Shown: positions 1 to 7,641, counted from the stretch's first letter. The stretch: DNA of 18,521 nucleotides from Oscillospiraceae bacterium (GCA_016297165.1 JAEDHF010000019.1:1-18521); one strand, 5' to 3'. The notes: a model not told the origin generated them from the letters alone. Made by a program: numbers and translations.

Positions 1-802
1 TAGGCTCTGTTTCGAGGACGTCAAGTCCTGCACCCATAAGCTTTCCGCTTAAAAGAGCCTCTCTTAGGGCATTTTCATCAACGACGGGACCTCTTGCTGT
101 GTTTATAAGCACGGCGCCCTTCTTCATTTTATCAAAGGCGTCCTTATTCATAAGCTTTTCCGAGTCCTTATTAAGAGGACAATGCAAGGTTACAATATCG
201 CTTTCGGACAGAAGCCTTCCGAAATCAACAAACTCAACGCCGTCGCCCGTATATTCGGGGCGGACTGTTCTTGTATAAACGATAACCTTCATTCCGAAAG
301 CAAGAGCCGCTCTTGCTACCGCTTTTCCGATACTTCCGTAGCCTACGATACCTATGGTTTTTCCCGAAAGCTCATAAATCGGATAAGGGAAATAGGAGAA
401 AACCCTGCTCTTTTTCCAGTCGCCCTTGTTAACCGAGGCTCTGTACTTTTCTAAATTACCGAAAAGCTCGAAGATAAAGGAAAAGGTAAGCTGAACTACG
501 CCGTTCGTGGAATAGCCCGGGACGTTACAGACGGTAATACCCCGAGCCTTTGCGTATTCAATGTCAACGTTATTGTAGCCCGTAGCGAAAAGGCCTATAT
601 ATTTCAGATTTTCTGCACCCCGAAGCACCTCCTCGGTCATAGGCGTCTTGTTGCAGAGTACTGCGTCAGCGTCCCTTATTCTCTCGGCGGCTCGGCTCGG
701 CTCGGTATAATCATAGCGTATTACATTTCCGTATTTCGCAAATTCGGCAAAGCCTATATCTCCGTTGGTTAATGTATCGCTATCGGTTATTACGATTTTC
801 AT
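1..802 (-). CDS. D-isomer-specific 2-hydroxyacid dehydrogenase (3'-truncated by window edge)
   Basis: An NAD(P)-dependent dehydrogenase acting on D-2-hydroxyacids, of the glycerate / hydroxypyruvate / D-lactate dehydrogenase family. The exact substrate cannot be read from the sequence. The visible part is the N-terminal 267 residues from the ATG at 802, which follows an AAAGGGTG ribosome binding site. Seen directly: a Rossmann dinucleotide motif GYGSIG at about residues 154-159, the substrate-binding Arg in NTARGPVVD (R237), and the catalytic Glu in DVLETEP (E266). The catalytic His expected about 20 residues further on lies outside the window. No frameshift is seen in the visible part. It is divergent from the DAHP synthase gene and has its own promoter. 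Family assignment is firm; glycerate dehydrogenase is the likeliest specific role but is inference. Confidence 0.9.
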   Translation of the reverse strand, partial: MKIVITDSDTLTNGDIGFAEFAKYGNVIRYDYTEPSRAAERIRDADAVLCNKTPMTEEVLRGAENLKYIGLFATGYNNVDIEYAKARGITVCNVPGYSTNGVVQLTFSFIFELFGNLEKYRASVNKGDWKKSRVFSYFPYPIYELSGKTIGIVGYGSIGKAVARAALAFGMKVIVYTRTVRPEYTGDGVEFVDFGRLLSESDIVTLHCPLNKDSEKLMNKDAFDKMKKGAVLINTARGPVVDENALREALLSGKLMGAGLDVLETEP

Positions 803-844
803 ATTATTCACCCTTTATACCATTCATATAATACTTCGATTTTT

Positions 845-873
845 AGTATATCACACATACATAAACTTTTCAA
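845..873 (-). promoter_or_regulatory. sigma-A promoter for the 2-hydroxyacid dehydrogenase gene
   Basis: Read on the minus strand, a -35 TTGAAA (873-868) and a -10 TATACT (850-845) are separated by 17 bases. They lie about 45 bases upstream of the dehydrogenase start codon, so the 5' UTR is short. Seen in the sequence; activity is inferred. Confidence 0.6.
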
Positions 874-915
874 TATTTTCCCGTAAAACATTGTTGAATT
901 TTTTATAAAAAGCAG

Positions 916-944
916 TTGACATTCCTTATCGATTGTGCTATAAT
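916..944 (+). promoter_or_regulatory. Promoter P1 of the DAHP synthase gene (perfect consensus)
   Basis: TTGACA at 916-921 and TATAAT at 939-944 with a 17-base spacer: both hexamers match the sigma-A consensus exactly. A TG dinucleotide at 936-937 adds an extended -10. The expected start of transcription is near 951, giving a leader of about 126 bases. An inverted repeat ACGCTT (945-950) / AAGCGT (970-975) sits at the expected start and could be an operator; that is speculation. Confidence 0.75.
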
Positions 945-989
945 ACGCTTATATCAGTTTAGCACTTAAAAGCGTTATATCGTAAAAAT

Positions 990-1018
990 TTGACAAACAC
1001 TTATGATGATAGTATAAT
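990..1018 (+). promoter_or_regulatory. Promoter P2 of the DAHP synthase gene (perfect consensus)
   Basis: A second TTGACA (990-995) and TATAAT (1013-1018) pair, again with a 17-base spacer, lies 74 bases downstream of P1. Transcription would start near 1025, about 52 bases before the ATG at 1077. The in-frame TTG at 990 is part of this -35 box, which argues against it being a start codon. Confidence 0.7.
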
Positions 1019-1076
1019 GCTATGTGCTTATAATGATTGTTACATTAAACAAGATAAAGAAAGGAAACATAAAGCC

Positions 1077-2108
1077 ATGGGAATGATATTCAACAGAAAG
1101 CTCCCTATCCCGAAGGAAATTAAGGAAATGTACCCCTTAAGCGAGAAGGTTATTAAGGTTAAGGAGGACAGAGATAAGCAAATCCGTGACATCTTCGACG
1201 GAAAGGACGATAGGTTTATCCTCGTAATCGGCCCCTGCTCCGCCGATAAGGAAGAGCCCGTTCTCGATTATACCTCCCGCCTCGCAAGAATTCAGGAAGA
1301 GGTAAAGGATAAGGTTTTCATTATCCCCCGTATCTATACAAACAAGCCCCGTACCACAGGCGAGGGCTATAAGGGCATGGTTCATCAGCCCGACCCCACA
1401 AAGAAGGAAGATATGCTCGAGGGCATTATCGCAGTACGCAGACTCCACCTTAAGGCAATCGAGGAAACAGGTCTTGTTTGTGCCGACGAAATGCTTTATC
1501 CCGAAAACTACAGATATCTCTCCGACCTTCTCTCCTATGTAGCTATCGGCGCCCGTTCCGTTGAGGACCAGCAGCATAGACTTACCGCCAGCGGTATGGA
1601 TATCCCCTGCGGTATGAAGAACCCTACAGCAGGCGACTACACCGTTATGCTCAACTCCATTATCGCCGCACAGAGCCAGCACACCTTCCTCTACAGAGGC
1701 TGGGAGGTTAACACAACAGGCAACCCCCACGCTCACGCTATTCTCCGCGGCTACGTAAATAAGCACGGCAACACTGTCCCCAACTACCACTATGAGGACC
1801 TTAACCTTCTCTTTGAGATGTACCAGAAGAAGAACCTCGTTAACCCCTCGGTTATTGTTGACTGTAACCACTCCAACTCGGGCAAGAAGTACGAGGAACA
1901 GATAAGAATTGCTAAGGAGGTTCTTTACAGCAAGAACCACAACAGCGACCTCAACAAGTTCGTTAAGGGACTTATGATTGAAAGCTATATCGAGGACGGC
2001 GCACAAAAGCCCGAAGAGGGAGTTTACGGAAAATCCATTACCGACCCCTGTCTCGGCTGGCAAAAAACGGAAAAACTCATTCTTGATATTGCAGATTCTC
2101 TCAGATAA
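1077..2108 (+). CDS. 3-deoxy-7-phosphoheptulonate (DAHP) synthase, class I
   Basis: Condenses phosphoenolpyruvate and erythrose 4-phosphate to DAHP, the entry step of the shikimate pathway to aromatic amino acids. It is cytosolic and metal-dependent. The 343-residue product is close to E. coli AroG/AroF/AroH (about 350) and collinear with them. Seen: VIGPCSA, KPRTT followed by a Gly-rich loop, GARSVEDQQHR, and the metal-ligand segments DCNHSNSGK, MIESYIEDG and SITDPCLGW, which supply the Cys, His, Glu and Asp ligands known in the family. The frame stays open upstream to a TTG at 990, but ATG 1077 is preferred: AAAGGAAA lies about 11 bases before it, and the upstream part overlaps promoter P2. 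Which paralogue name (aroF, aroG, aroH) applies, and which amino acid inhibits it, cannot be told. Confidence 0.95.
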   Translation: MGMIFNRKLPIPKEIKEMYPLSEKVIKVKEDRDKQIRDIFDGKDDRFILVIGPCSADKEEPVLDYTSRLARIQEEVKDKVFIIPRIYTNKPRTTGEGYKGMVHQPDPTKKEDMLEGIIAVRRLHLKAIEETGLVCADEMLYPENYRYLSDLLSYVAIGARSVEDQQHRLTASGMDIPCGMKNPTAGDYTVMLNSIIAAQSQHTFLYRGWEVNTTGNPHAHAILRGYVNKHGNTVPNYHYEDLNLLFEMYQKKNLVNPSVIVDCNHSNSGKKYEEQIRIAKEVLYSKNHNSDLNKFVKGLMIESYIEDGAQKPEEGVYGKSITDPCLGWQKTEKLILDIADSLR

Positions 2109-2120
2109 TGTTATAATAAG

Positions 2121-2150
2121 GGTGCAGTAGCTTACTACTGCACCCATTTT
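2121..2150 (+). terminator. Hairpin terminator after the DAHP synthase gene
   Basis: A perfect 10-bp stem GGTGCAGTAG (2121-2130) / CTACTGCACC (2135-2144) with a 4-base loop, followed by CATTTTCTGTTT. It begins 12 bases after the stop codon. The T tract is modest, so some read-through into the next gene is possible. Confidence 0.65.
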
Positions 2151-2170
2151 CTGTTTACGGAGAAATAAGT

Positions 2171-3124
2171 ATGGAATTACCGATAAACCTTAAGCATATA
2201 ATCGAGGAAAAGGCAGGAGCGCTGGATACAAAAAAGCTTATCGCCGCCTCAAAAAGCATAACCGACAAGTATAAAAACGATAGTGGAAAGGGAAAGCGGC
2301 TTATAAGCGACAATATCGAAACTACCGCCTATTCCGTTGTAAGAATGCCCGCTACCTTCGGTGCGGTTTTCTCCGCTCTTAAATGGACAAGGGAGCATTT
2401 CGACGAAGAAATCGCCACCGTTCTTGACGTAGGCGCAGGTACGGGAGCGGCAGGCTGGGCAGCCTTTGAGGCTTTCCCCGAAATGGAAAGGCTTACCGCC
2501 CTTGAGCGTGAGGAAAATATGATAGCTCTCGGTAAAAGCTATATGGCGGAGGGAGATTTTCCTGTGGAATATGAATGGATAAAGGGGGATATTTCCGCCG
2601 AAGGAAATTACGGTCATTTCGACCTTGTAACCGCCTCTTATGTACTTAACGAGCTTGAGGAAACCGCAAGAGAAAAGCTTGTGAAACGGCTTTTCGATAC
2701 GGCAGAAAAGCTTCTCGTAATAATCGAGCCGGGAACGGTTACGGGCTTCAATAACATCAGAAGAATAAGAGAACAGCTTATAGAAATGGGCGGTTATATC
2801 GTTGCTCCCTGCCCCCATACTTCTGACTGCCCTATGGAAAACGGGGACTGGTGTCATTTTACCGCAAGGGTATCAAGGACAAGGCTGCATAAGCTTTTAA
2901 AGGGCGGCGACGCCCCCTTCGAGGACGAAAAGTTCAGCTATATTGCTATAGCGAAGAAGCCTGCTTCAAAGTCAGAACGCAGGATTTTACGACACCCCAC
3001 TATAGAAAGCGGAAGGATAGGGCTTCGGCTTTGTACCGATAAGGGCGTCGAAGATATAACCGTAACAAAAAAGGAGCCCCTTTTCAAAAAAGCAAGAAAA
3101 GCGGACTGCGGCGATGAAATATAG
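2171..3124 (+). CDS. Rsm22-family small-subunit rRNA methyltransferase-like protein
   Basis: A 317-residue member of the Rsm22 family (bacterial relatives of yeast Rsm22 and human METTL17), proteins tied to assembly of the small ribosomal subunit. Seen: an S-adenosylmethionine-fold motif VLDVGAGTGAA at about residues 84-94; a motif-IV-like ASYVLNELEE at 155-164; and the family signature CPHTSDCPMENGDWCHF, giving C214, C220 and C228. A fourth Cys, C288, lies 60 residues further on. In METTL17 four cysteines with very similar spacing bind an iron-sulfur cluster, so a cluster is likely here (inference). The start at 2171 follows GGAGA by 7 bases. It follows the DAHP synthase gene after a 62-base gap holding a hairpin. 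Methyltransferase activity has been hard to show for this family, so the biochemical role stays open. Confidence 0.85.
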   Translation: MELPINLKHIIEEKAGALDTKKLIAASKSITDKYKNDSGKGKRLISDNIETTAYSVVRMPATFGAVFSALKWTREHFDEEIATVLDVGAGTGAAGWAAFEAFPEMERLTALEREENMIALGKSYMAEGDFPVEYEWIKGDISAEGNYGHFDLVTASYVLNELEETAREKLVKRLFDTAEKLLVIIEPGTVTGFNNIRRIREQLIEMGGYIVAPCPHTSDCPMENGDWCHFTARVSRTRLHKLLKGGDAPFEDEKFSYIAIAKKPASKSERRILRHPTIESGRIGLRLCTDKGVEDITVTKKEPLFKKARKADCGDEI

Positions 3125-3140
3125 TTAAGGTAACTTCTAA

Positions 3141-3168
3141 AAAAAGTTGCCCCTGTAAAAACAGGGGC
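3141..3168 (-). terminator. Rho-independent terminator of the rnpB transcript
   Basis: On the minus strand a perfect 8-bp stem GCCCCTGT (3168-3161) / ACAGGGGC (3156-3149) with a TTTT loop is followed by AAC and then seven T. The T tract lies only on the minus-strand side, so it terminates leftward transcription, that is rnpB. It is about 100 bases beyond the mature 3' end of the RNA. It may also weakly stop the plus-strand Rsm22-family gene, which ends at 3124. Confidence 0.75.
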
Positions 3169-3267
3169 GAAATAATGAATATAACAACTTGGATATATAA
3201 ACAGACCGAGTAAGTCTATTTACCGAAACAAACATATTAAACGCAAAATTGCGGTAAAATCAGAAGA

Positions 3268-3621
3268 AAACTAAATCGATAAGCCGAGTTCTGTCGTTGG
3301 GTGAACATCTATCTAATCTTAACGTCGCCGTTAAGCTTGTCTTGCTTTCGCAATGTAGCCGCCTTAATCGAAGTGCGCCGAGCAGGCACATTATTCTCCG
3401 AACCAATCGGCGTTGCATCGGATAGGGTTTACATGGCGGCGATATCTCTATCGCCCCGGTGAGCTCTTACCTCGCCTTTCCACCCTTACCTGTAAAAACA
3501 GGCGGTATATCTCTGTTGCACTTGCCCTAAGGTCGCCCTCGGCTGTCGTTAACAGCTATCCTGCTCTGTGATGCTCGGACTTTCCTCAGAAATTTCTTCC
3601 CGCGTCCACCTGATTTAGTTT
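3268..3621 (-). ncRNA. rnpB: RNase P RNA (catalytic RNA that trims tRNA 5' leaders)
   Basis: The catalytic RNA subunit of ribonuclease P. Read on the minus strand it shows the conserved core: GAGGAAAGTCCGAGC near the 5' end, a segment ending GAGGTAAGAGCTCACCG in the middle, and ACAGAACTCGGCTTATCG near the 3' end. The ends are set by helix P1: AAACTAAATC at 3621-3612 pairs perfectly with GATTTAGTTT at 3277-3268. The resulting length of about 354 nt is normal for bacterial RNase P RNA. A promoter abuts the 5' end and a terminator lies about 100 nt beyond the 3' end, so the precursor probably has a 3' tail that is trimmed. Confidence 0.96.
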
Positions 3622-3630
3622 ACATTTAGA

Positions 3631-3659
3631 ATGATACCACAATGTTATATAAATGTCAA
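3631..3659 (-). promoter_or_regulatory. rnpB promoter
   Basis: On the minus strand TTGACA (3659-3654), a 17-base spacer and TATCAT (3636-3631). The -10 box ends about 9 bases before the first base of helix P1, as expected for an RNA that starts close to its mature 5' end. Confidence 0.75.
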
Positions 3660-3819
3660 TACACAAATTTTCATTTTTCTGAAAAAACTCTTATTTTTGC
3701 GATTATAGCGCCAAAAAGTGACATAAGCTCCCTTATATTGTGAAATTTCGACCAAATCAGACTGATTAAACAGTAAAACTATGTTGTCATATAAAATAAC
3801 TGAAAGGAAAAAGAAAGAA

Positions 3820-4920
3820 ATGGACGAAAAAAAGAGAATACCTATTCCGACAAAAAGACTGATAATAGGCGGAATTGCCTTATTTCTCGCCATTACGGGC
3901 TGGCAGTTAGCGGTGAACTTTGAGGGCTTTTCCGACCTCTACGGCTTTAACGTTTATCCCCTGCTCGTGAATATTTTTGCTCGGATAAGTAATATTTTTC
4001 CCTTCTCGCTGGCTGAAATAATCGTTATCTTAGCGGTGTTACTCGTTATTTTCAGTATAGTTTTCTTCATAGTTAAGCTTATCCGCTCTAAGGGCAGGAG
4101 GCTTTCCTTTATACTCTCTTCACTTTCTACGGTTTTCTGCGTTTTGTCCTCTGCCTCCTTTATTTTTGTATATAGCTGCGGCGTCAACTACCACCGCAAG
4201 CCCTTTTCCGACTTTTCGGGACTTACGGTAAGACCCTATTCAAGAGAAGAGGTAAGAGAAGCTCTCCTCTATACTATCGAAGAAACCAACAGCCTTATAG
4301 AAGAGATAGAATTAAACGAGGAATATGCCTGCATACTGCCCGAAAATATAATGGAGCTTTCGAGAGAGGCTATGAATAGTCTCGGAGAAAAATATCCCGT
4401 TATGGATTCCTACTATCCGAATGTTAAGCCCGTAATGCTCTCGGAGCTTATGTGCTACGGAAGAATTACGGGGATTTTCACCCCCTTCACCATGGAAGCA
4501 AACTACAACACGAAGGATATGACGGGTGAACGGGGCTTTACCCTTTGCCACGAACTGTCCCACCTTACCGGCTTTATGCAGGAGGAGGAAGCAAATTTTA
4601 TCGCTTATCTTGCCTGCCGCGAGAGCGACGACCCCTATATGAGATACAGCGGCTATTCCAACGCTCTTTCCTACCTCCTTAATGCATACGCCTCAACAAG
4701 AGCCGAGGATTACGGCGAGGTTTACAGCCTTATTAACCCCATTACCCTCTATCAGTTTGCAAAATACAACGAATTCTGGGACAGCTATAAAACCGATTTC
4801 GGGGAGATAGCTACTGCAATCAACGATACATACCTTAAAATTAACGGGCAGGAGGACGGAACGAAAAGCTACGGAAGAGTTACCGACCTTATTATTGCGG
4901 ATTATCTGAAGAATAAATGA
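3820..4920 (+). CDS. DUF3810-family membrane protein with an HExxH motif
   Basis: A 366-residue membrane protein of the DUF3810 family, function unknown. Seen: three hydrophobic membrane segments (about residues 14-32, 62-88 and 96-119), then a segment NYHRKPFSDFSGL typical of the family, then a large soluble domain probably outside the membrane. That domain holds HELSH (H244, E245, H248) followed by a Glu cluster at 255-257, the layout of a zinc metalloprotease of the gluzincin type. Peptidase activity is inference. Start: an ATG at 3781 is in frame, but ATG 3820 is preceded by AAAGGA at a spacing of 11, as in other genes here, and removes a charged extension. I could not identify its promoter; an imperfectly placed inverted repeat AATCAG/CTGATT lies at 3755-3767. 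Confidence 0.8.
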   Translation: MDEKKRIPIPTKRLIIGGIALFLAITGWQLAVNFEGFSDLYGFNVYPLLVNIFARISNIFPFSLAEIIVILAVLLVIFSIVFFIVKLIRSKGRRLSFILSSLSTVFCVLSSASFIFVYSCGVNYHRKPFSDFSGLTVRPYSREEVREALLYTIEETNSLIEEIELNEEYACILPENIMELSREAMNSLGEKYPVMDSYYPNVKPVMLSELMCYGRITGIFTPFTMEANYNTKDMTGERGFTLCHELSHLTGFMQEEEANFIAYLACRESDDPYMRYSGYSNALSYLLNAYASTRAEDYGEVYSLINPITLYQFAKYNEFWDSYKTDFGEIATAINDTYLKINGQEDGTKSYGRVTDLIIADYLKNK

Positions 4921-4978
4921 TTATAACTGAAATTAAGCGAATTTACTGAAAGTAATTTGAAAAAATTCTCTTTTCCTG

Positions 4979-5007
4979 TTTACAAATGTCAGAAAATATA
5001 GTATAAT
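4979..5007 (+). promoter_or_regulatory. Promoter of the SH3b surface protein gene
   Basis: TTTACA at 4979-4984, a 17-base spacer and TATAAT at 5002-5007. The expected start is near 5014, about 41 bases before the preferred start codon. Confidence 0.65.
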
Positions 5008-5038
5008 GTATCTTATAATAGTATGTTTAACTTTACCG

Positions 5039-5044
5039 AAAGGA
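5039..5044 (+). promoter_or_regulatory. Ribosome binding site that selects a TTG start
   Basis: AAAGGA at 5039-5044 lies 1 base before an ATG (5046) but 10 bases before an in-frame TTG (5055). Only the TTG has a workable spacing. Starting there also gives a classic signal peptide that begins with two lysines. Confidence 0.7.
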
Positions 5045-5054
5045 AATGATTGCT

Positions 5055-5912
5055 TTGAAAAAATACTATATTAGAAAGATTTTTGCGGCATTTATGGCGG
5101 CGGCTGTTATGTCCTCCTTTGCCGCAGTAAGCATATACGCCGAGCCTGATATGGTTGTTGACGAAAATAACGATGACGATGCGGAGGCAGAATTCACAGA
5201 GGACGAGGAGCCGGAAACCTCCGACGAGGATATCGTTCCCGAGGAAAGCGATAACGAGGAAGCTCCCTCCGACGGAGATGGAGACGGAAACGAGGACGAG
5301 GAAGGCGAGCCCCCCGCCGAGGAAGACCCCGGAGATGACTTCGTTGAGCCCGTATATACTCCCACAGGGGATGTTACAATGTACGCTTTAGATACCGTTA
5401 ATATCCGTAAGGGTCCCGGAACAGACTACGATAAGCTCGGTCTCCTCTATAAGGACGGTTCTACTACCGTTAAGGGCTATATCGGCGAATGGATGGCGAT
5501 AGACTATTACGGCGGTACAGGCTACGTTCTCAGCAGTTTTCTCTCGAAAACCGCTCCCGTCGTTACAACCACAACCACAGCGGCGCCCCTTGTTACCGCC
5601 CCCGATTTCGAAGAGCCCGAGGATGTAACGGTTGATACCGAGCCTGTTACGGAAGTTACCATAGCTCCCGAGGAGGAAACACCTGTAGTTACAACGGAAG
5701 AAACAGAAGCCCCCACTACAAAGCCTGCAAAGGACGAAACCGACGAGGACAATAAGGACGCGGCGGCAGTAACCGACAGCTCCGACAAGAAGAGCGGCGG
5801 CTTACAGGGTATTCTAATTGCGGGTCTTTGCGCTTTAGCCGCATTTATTCTTATCGGTATCGTTCCCGTAGTAATCCACAGAATTCATCACAAGAAGCTT
5901 TATCAGTATTAA
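5055..5912 (+). CDS. Secreted, C-terminally membrane-anchored SH3b-domain protein
   Basis: A probable surface protein of 285 residues, function unknown; bacterial SH3 (SH3b) domains commonly bind peptidoglycan. Seen in order: a signal peptide (1-29, ending ...SIYA before EP); a very acidic Asp/Glu-rich stretch (30-98); one SH3b domain (about 106-165) with the typical VNIRKGPGTDYDKLG motif; a Thr/Pro/Glu-rich linker with a TTTTT run (about 170-245); one transmembrane helix (about 251-274); and a short basic tail rich in His and Lys. No catalytic domain is visible. The frame also opens at ATG 5046, but the ribosome binding site fits the TTG at 5055. It has its own promoter and terminator, so it is probably transcribed alone. 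Confidence 0.85.
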   Translation: MKKYYIRKIFAAFMAAAVMSSFAAVSIYAEPDMVVDENNDDDAEAEFTEDEEPETSDEDIVPEESDNEEAPSDGDGDGNEDEEGEPPAEEDPGDDFVEPVYTPTGDVTMYALDTVNIRKGPGTDYDKLGLLYKDGSTTVKGYIGEWMAIDYYGGTGYVLSSFLSKTAPVVTTTTTAAPLVTAPDFEEPEDVTVDTEPVTEVTIAPEEETPVVTTEETEAPTTKPAKDETDEDNKDAAAVTDSSDKKSGGLQGILIAGLCALAAFILIGIVPVVIHRIHHKKLYQY

Positions 5913-5919
5913 AAACGAA

Positions 5920-5965
5920 CGGCAGGAGCAAGGCGCAATACCTTATCCTGCCGCTATTTTTATTC
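5920..5965 (+). terminator. Terminator after the SH3b protein gene
   Basis: Stem CGGCAGGA (5920-5927) / TCCTGCCG (5946-5953) with an inner AAGG/CCTT extension, followed by CTATTTTTATT. It starts 8 bases after the stop codon. Confidence 0.75.
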
Positions 5966-5973
5966 ATACGCAT

Positions 5974-6010
5974 AATACCGTCGGACAGCTTAATGCCACC
6001 CGACGGTATT
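5974..6010 (-). terminator. Hairpin downstream of gpmI, terminator of the glycolytic operon
   Basis: A perfect 11-bp stem AATACCGTCGG (5974-5984) / CCGACGGTATT (6000-6010) lies 14 bases past the gpmI stop. Leftward there is no clean T run; the next stretch is ATGCGTATGAATAAAAATA. Termination is therefore inferred from position and stem strength. Rightward it is followed by CTTTATTT, so it may act in both directions between the convergent genes. Confidence 0.55.
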
Positions 6011-6024
6011 CTTTATTTAAGCTA

Positions 6025-7596
6025 TCATATCATAGAAGCTTCCCAGCAAGCAGGAGCTTCAAGACCGAACATCTTTACTACGGTAGGAGCAACGTTAGCA
6101 AGTCCGTATTCGCCGTCCTTGATAGTGTACTTAACGTCCTTATCGTAGATGATGAAAGGAACAGGATTGAGGGAATGAGCGGTTCTTACGTTAATCTCGC
6201 CCTTCTTGTTCTTTTCGAGCATTTCGTCCGCATTACCGTGGTCGGCGGTGATAAGCATTGTTACGCCGTATTCGTCGCAGACCTCCTTTAAACGGGCAAG
6301 TCCGATATCAACGGACTCAACGCCGATAATTGTAGCTGCCATACTGCCTGTATGACCTACCATATCGCCGTTGGGGAAGTTACAGCGCATAAAGTCGAAC
6401 TTCTTGCTCTTGATTGTTTCGATAAGAGCGTCAACAATCTCGGCGGACTTCATCCAGGGACGCTGGTCGAAGCTTACGTTATCGGAAGGAATTTCAACGT
6501 ATTCTTCAAGCTCCTCGCTGAACTTTCCGCTCTTGTTACCGTTCCAGAAGTAGGTTACATGACCGTATTTCTGGGTTTCGGAAATTGCGTACTGCTTCAT
6601 TCCTGCCTTAACGAATACCTCGGAGAGGGTATTTGTAATTTCAGGGGGATTTACGAGGAATCTCGCCGGAAGCTTTAAGTCTCCGTCATACTGGAGCATA
6701 CCTGCGTAGCATACATCGGGCTTCTTGCCTCTGTCGAAGGCGTCGAAATCGTCCATATCGAATGCCATAGACATTTCGATTGCTCTGTCGCCACGGAAGT
6801 TGAAAAGGATAACGCTGTCGCCGTCAACAATCTTTCCTACGGGCTCGCCGTTTTCAGCGATTACAAATGCAGGTAAATCCTGGTCGCTGGTAACGCCTGT
6901 TTCAGCTACGAGAGTGTCGAAGGCTTCTTCTGCGGAAGGGAACTGTCTGCCCTCGCCGAGAACGTGGGTCTTCCAGCCTCTTTCAACCATAGGCCAATCA
7001 GCCTGATAACGGTCCATGGTAATCTTCATACGGCCGCCGCCGCTGGCGATTCTGCCGTCAAAATCTGCGCCGTTAAGCTCAGCAAATACGTCCTCAAGCT
7101 GCTTGATATATACCTTACCCGTAAGAGGGGGAACGTCACGGCCGTCGAGAAGAGCGTGTACTCTTACCTTCTTTACGCCGTCAGCCTTAGCGCGCTTAAC
7201 CATATTGATGAGGTGGCTGATATTGGAATGAACGTTACCGTCGGAAAGAAGTCCGATAAAGTGCATTGTGGAGTTCTTGTCCTTAGCGTTCTTAGAAAGC
7301 TCCTGCCAAGCGGAGGATTCGTACATTTTTCCGCTTTCGATAGATTCGTTAACGAGCTTAGCACCCTGGGAATAAATCTGTCCGCAGCCGAGAGCGTTAT
7401 GACCTACCTCGGAGTTTCCCATGTCGTCGTCGGAGGGAAGACCTACTGCGCCGCCATGGGCCTTAAGACGGGTCATAGGGCAGTTCTTCATCATCCAGTC
7501 AAGAGTGGGTGTATTAGCTTCGGTTACGGCGTCGCCAAGACCTGTCTTAGAAAAGCCGATACCGTCCATTACTACTAATAATACGGGTTTTGCCAT
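6025..7596 (-). CDS. gpmI: 2,3-bisphosphoglycerate-independent phosphoglycerate mutase
   Basis: Interconverts 3- and 2-phosphoglycerate in glycolysis; a cytosolic, metal-dependent enzyme of the alkaline phosphatase superfamily. The product has 523 residues (family about 510). Seen: the N-terminal metal-site motif VVMDGIG with D11, the phosphoserine motif GNSEVGH with S62, an internal LLDGRDVPP segment, and the C-terminal metal motif ADHGNADE (D452, H453) with TAHS (H474). The ATG at 7596 follows AAGGAG with good spacing. It is the last gene of the cluster, 45 bases downstream of tpiA on the same strand, and is probably translated from the same mRNA as pgk and tpiA. Confidence 0.97.
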   Translation of the reverse strand: MAKPVLLVVMDGIGFSKTGLGDAVTEANTPTLDWMMKNCPMTRLKAHGGAVGLPSDDDMGNSEVGHNALGCGQIYSQGAKLVNESIESGKMYESSAWQELSKNAKDKNSTMHFIGLLSDGNVHSNISHLINMVKRAKADGVKKVRVHALLDGRDVPPLTGKVYIKQLEDVFAELNGADFDGRIASGGGRMKITMDRYQADWPMVERGWKTHVLGEGRQFPSAEEAFDTLVAETGVTSDQDLPAFVIAENGEPVGKIVDGDSVILFNFRGDRAIEMSMAFDMDDFDAFDRGKKPDVCYAGMLQYDGDLKLPARFLVNPPEITNTLSEVFVKAGMKQYAISETQKYGHVTYFWNGNKSGKFSEELEEYVEIPSDNVSFDQRPWMKSAEIVDALIETIKSKKFDFMRCNFPNGDMVGHTGSMAATIIGVESVDIGLARLKEVCDEYGVTMLITADHGNADEMLEKNKKGEINVRTAHSLNPVPFIIYDKDVKYTIKDGEYGLANVAPTVVKMFGLEAPACWEASMI

Positions 7597-7641
7597 TTTA
7601 ATTTCTCCTTAATATTCTATTTCCGCTTTTACGGGATTGAA

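Noticed and set aside
182..454. Plus-strand open frame of 90 codons at the left end
   Set aside because: It is the antisense shadow of the 2-hydroxyacid dehydrogenase gene, which runs off the window and has all its family motifs.
990..1076. Upstream TTG start (and ATG 1017) for the DAHP synthase
   Set aside because: TTG 990 is part of a perfect -35 box and neither has a Shine-Dalgarno sequence; ATG 1077 has one and matches the family N terminus.
951..1076. Riboswitch or T-box leader before the DAHP synthase
   Set aside because: No T-box motif, no terminator/antiterminator pair and no leader peptide rich in aromatic residues are seen; the second promoter occupies the region.
1137..2147. Long minus-strand open frame of 336 codons opposite the DAHP synthase gene
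   Set aside because: It is the antisense shadow of a strongly recognised gene; its translation is Val/Leu/Cys-rich with no family resemblance and no ribosome binding site.
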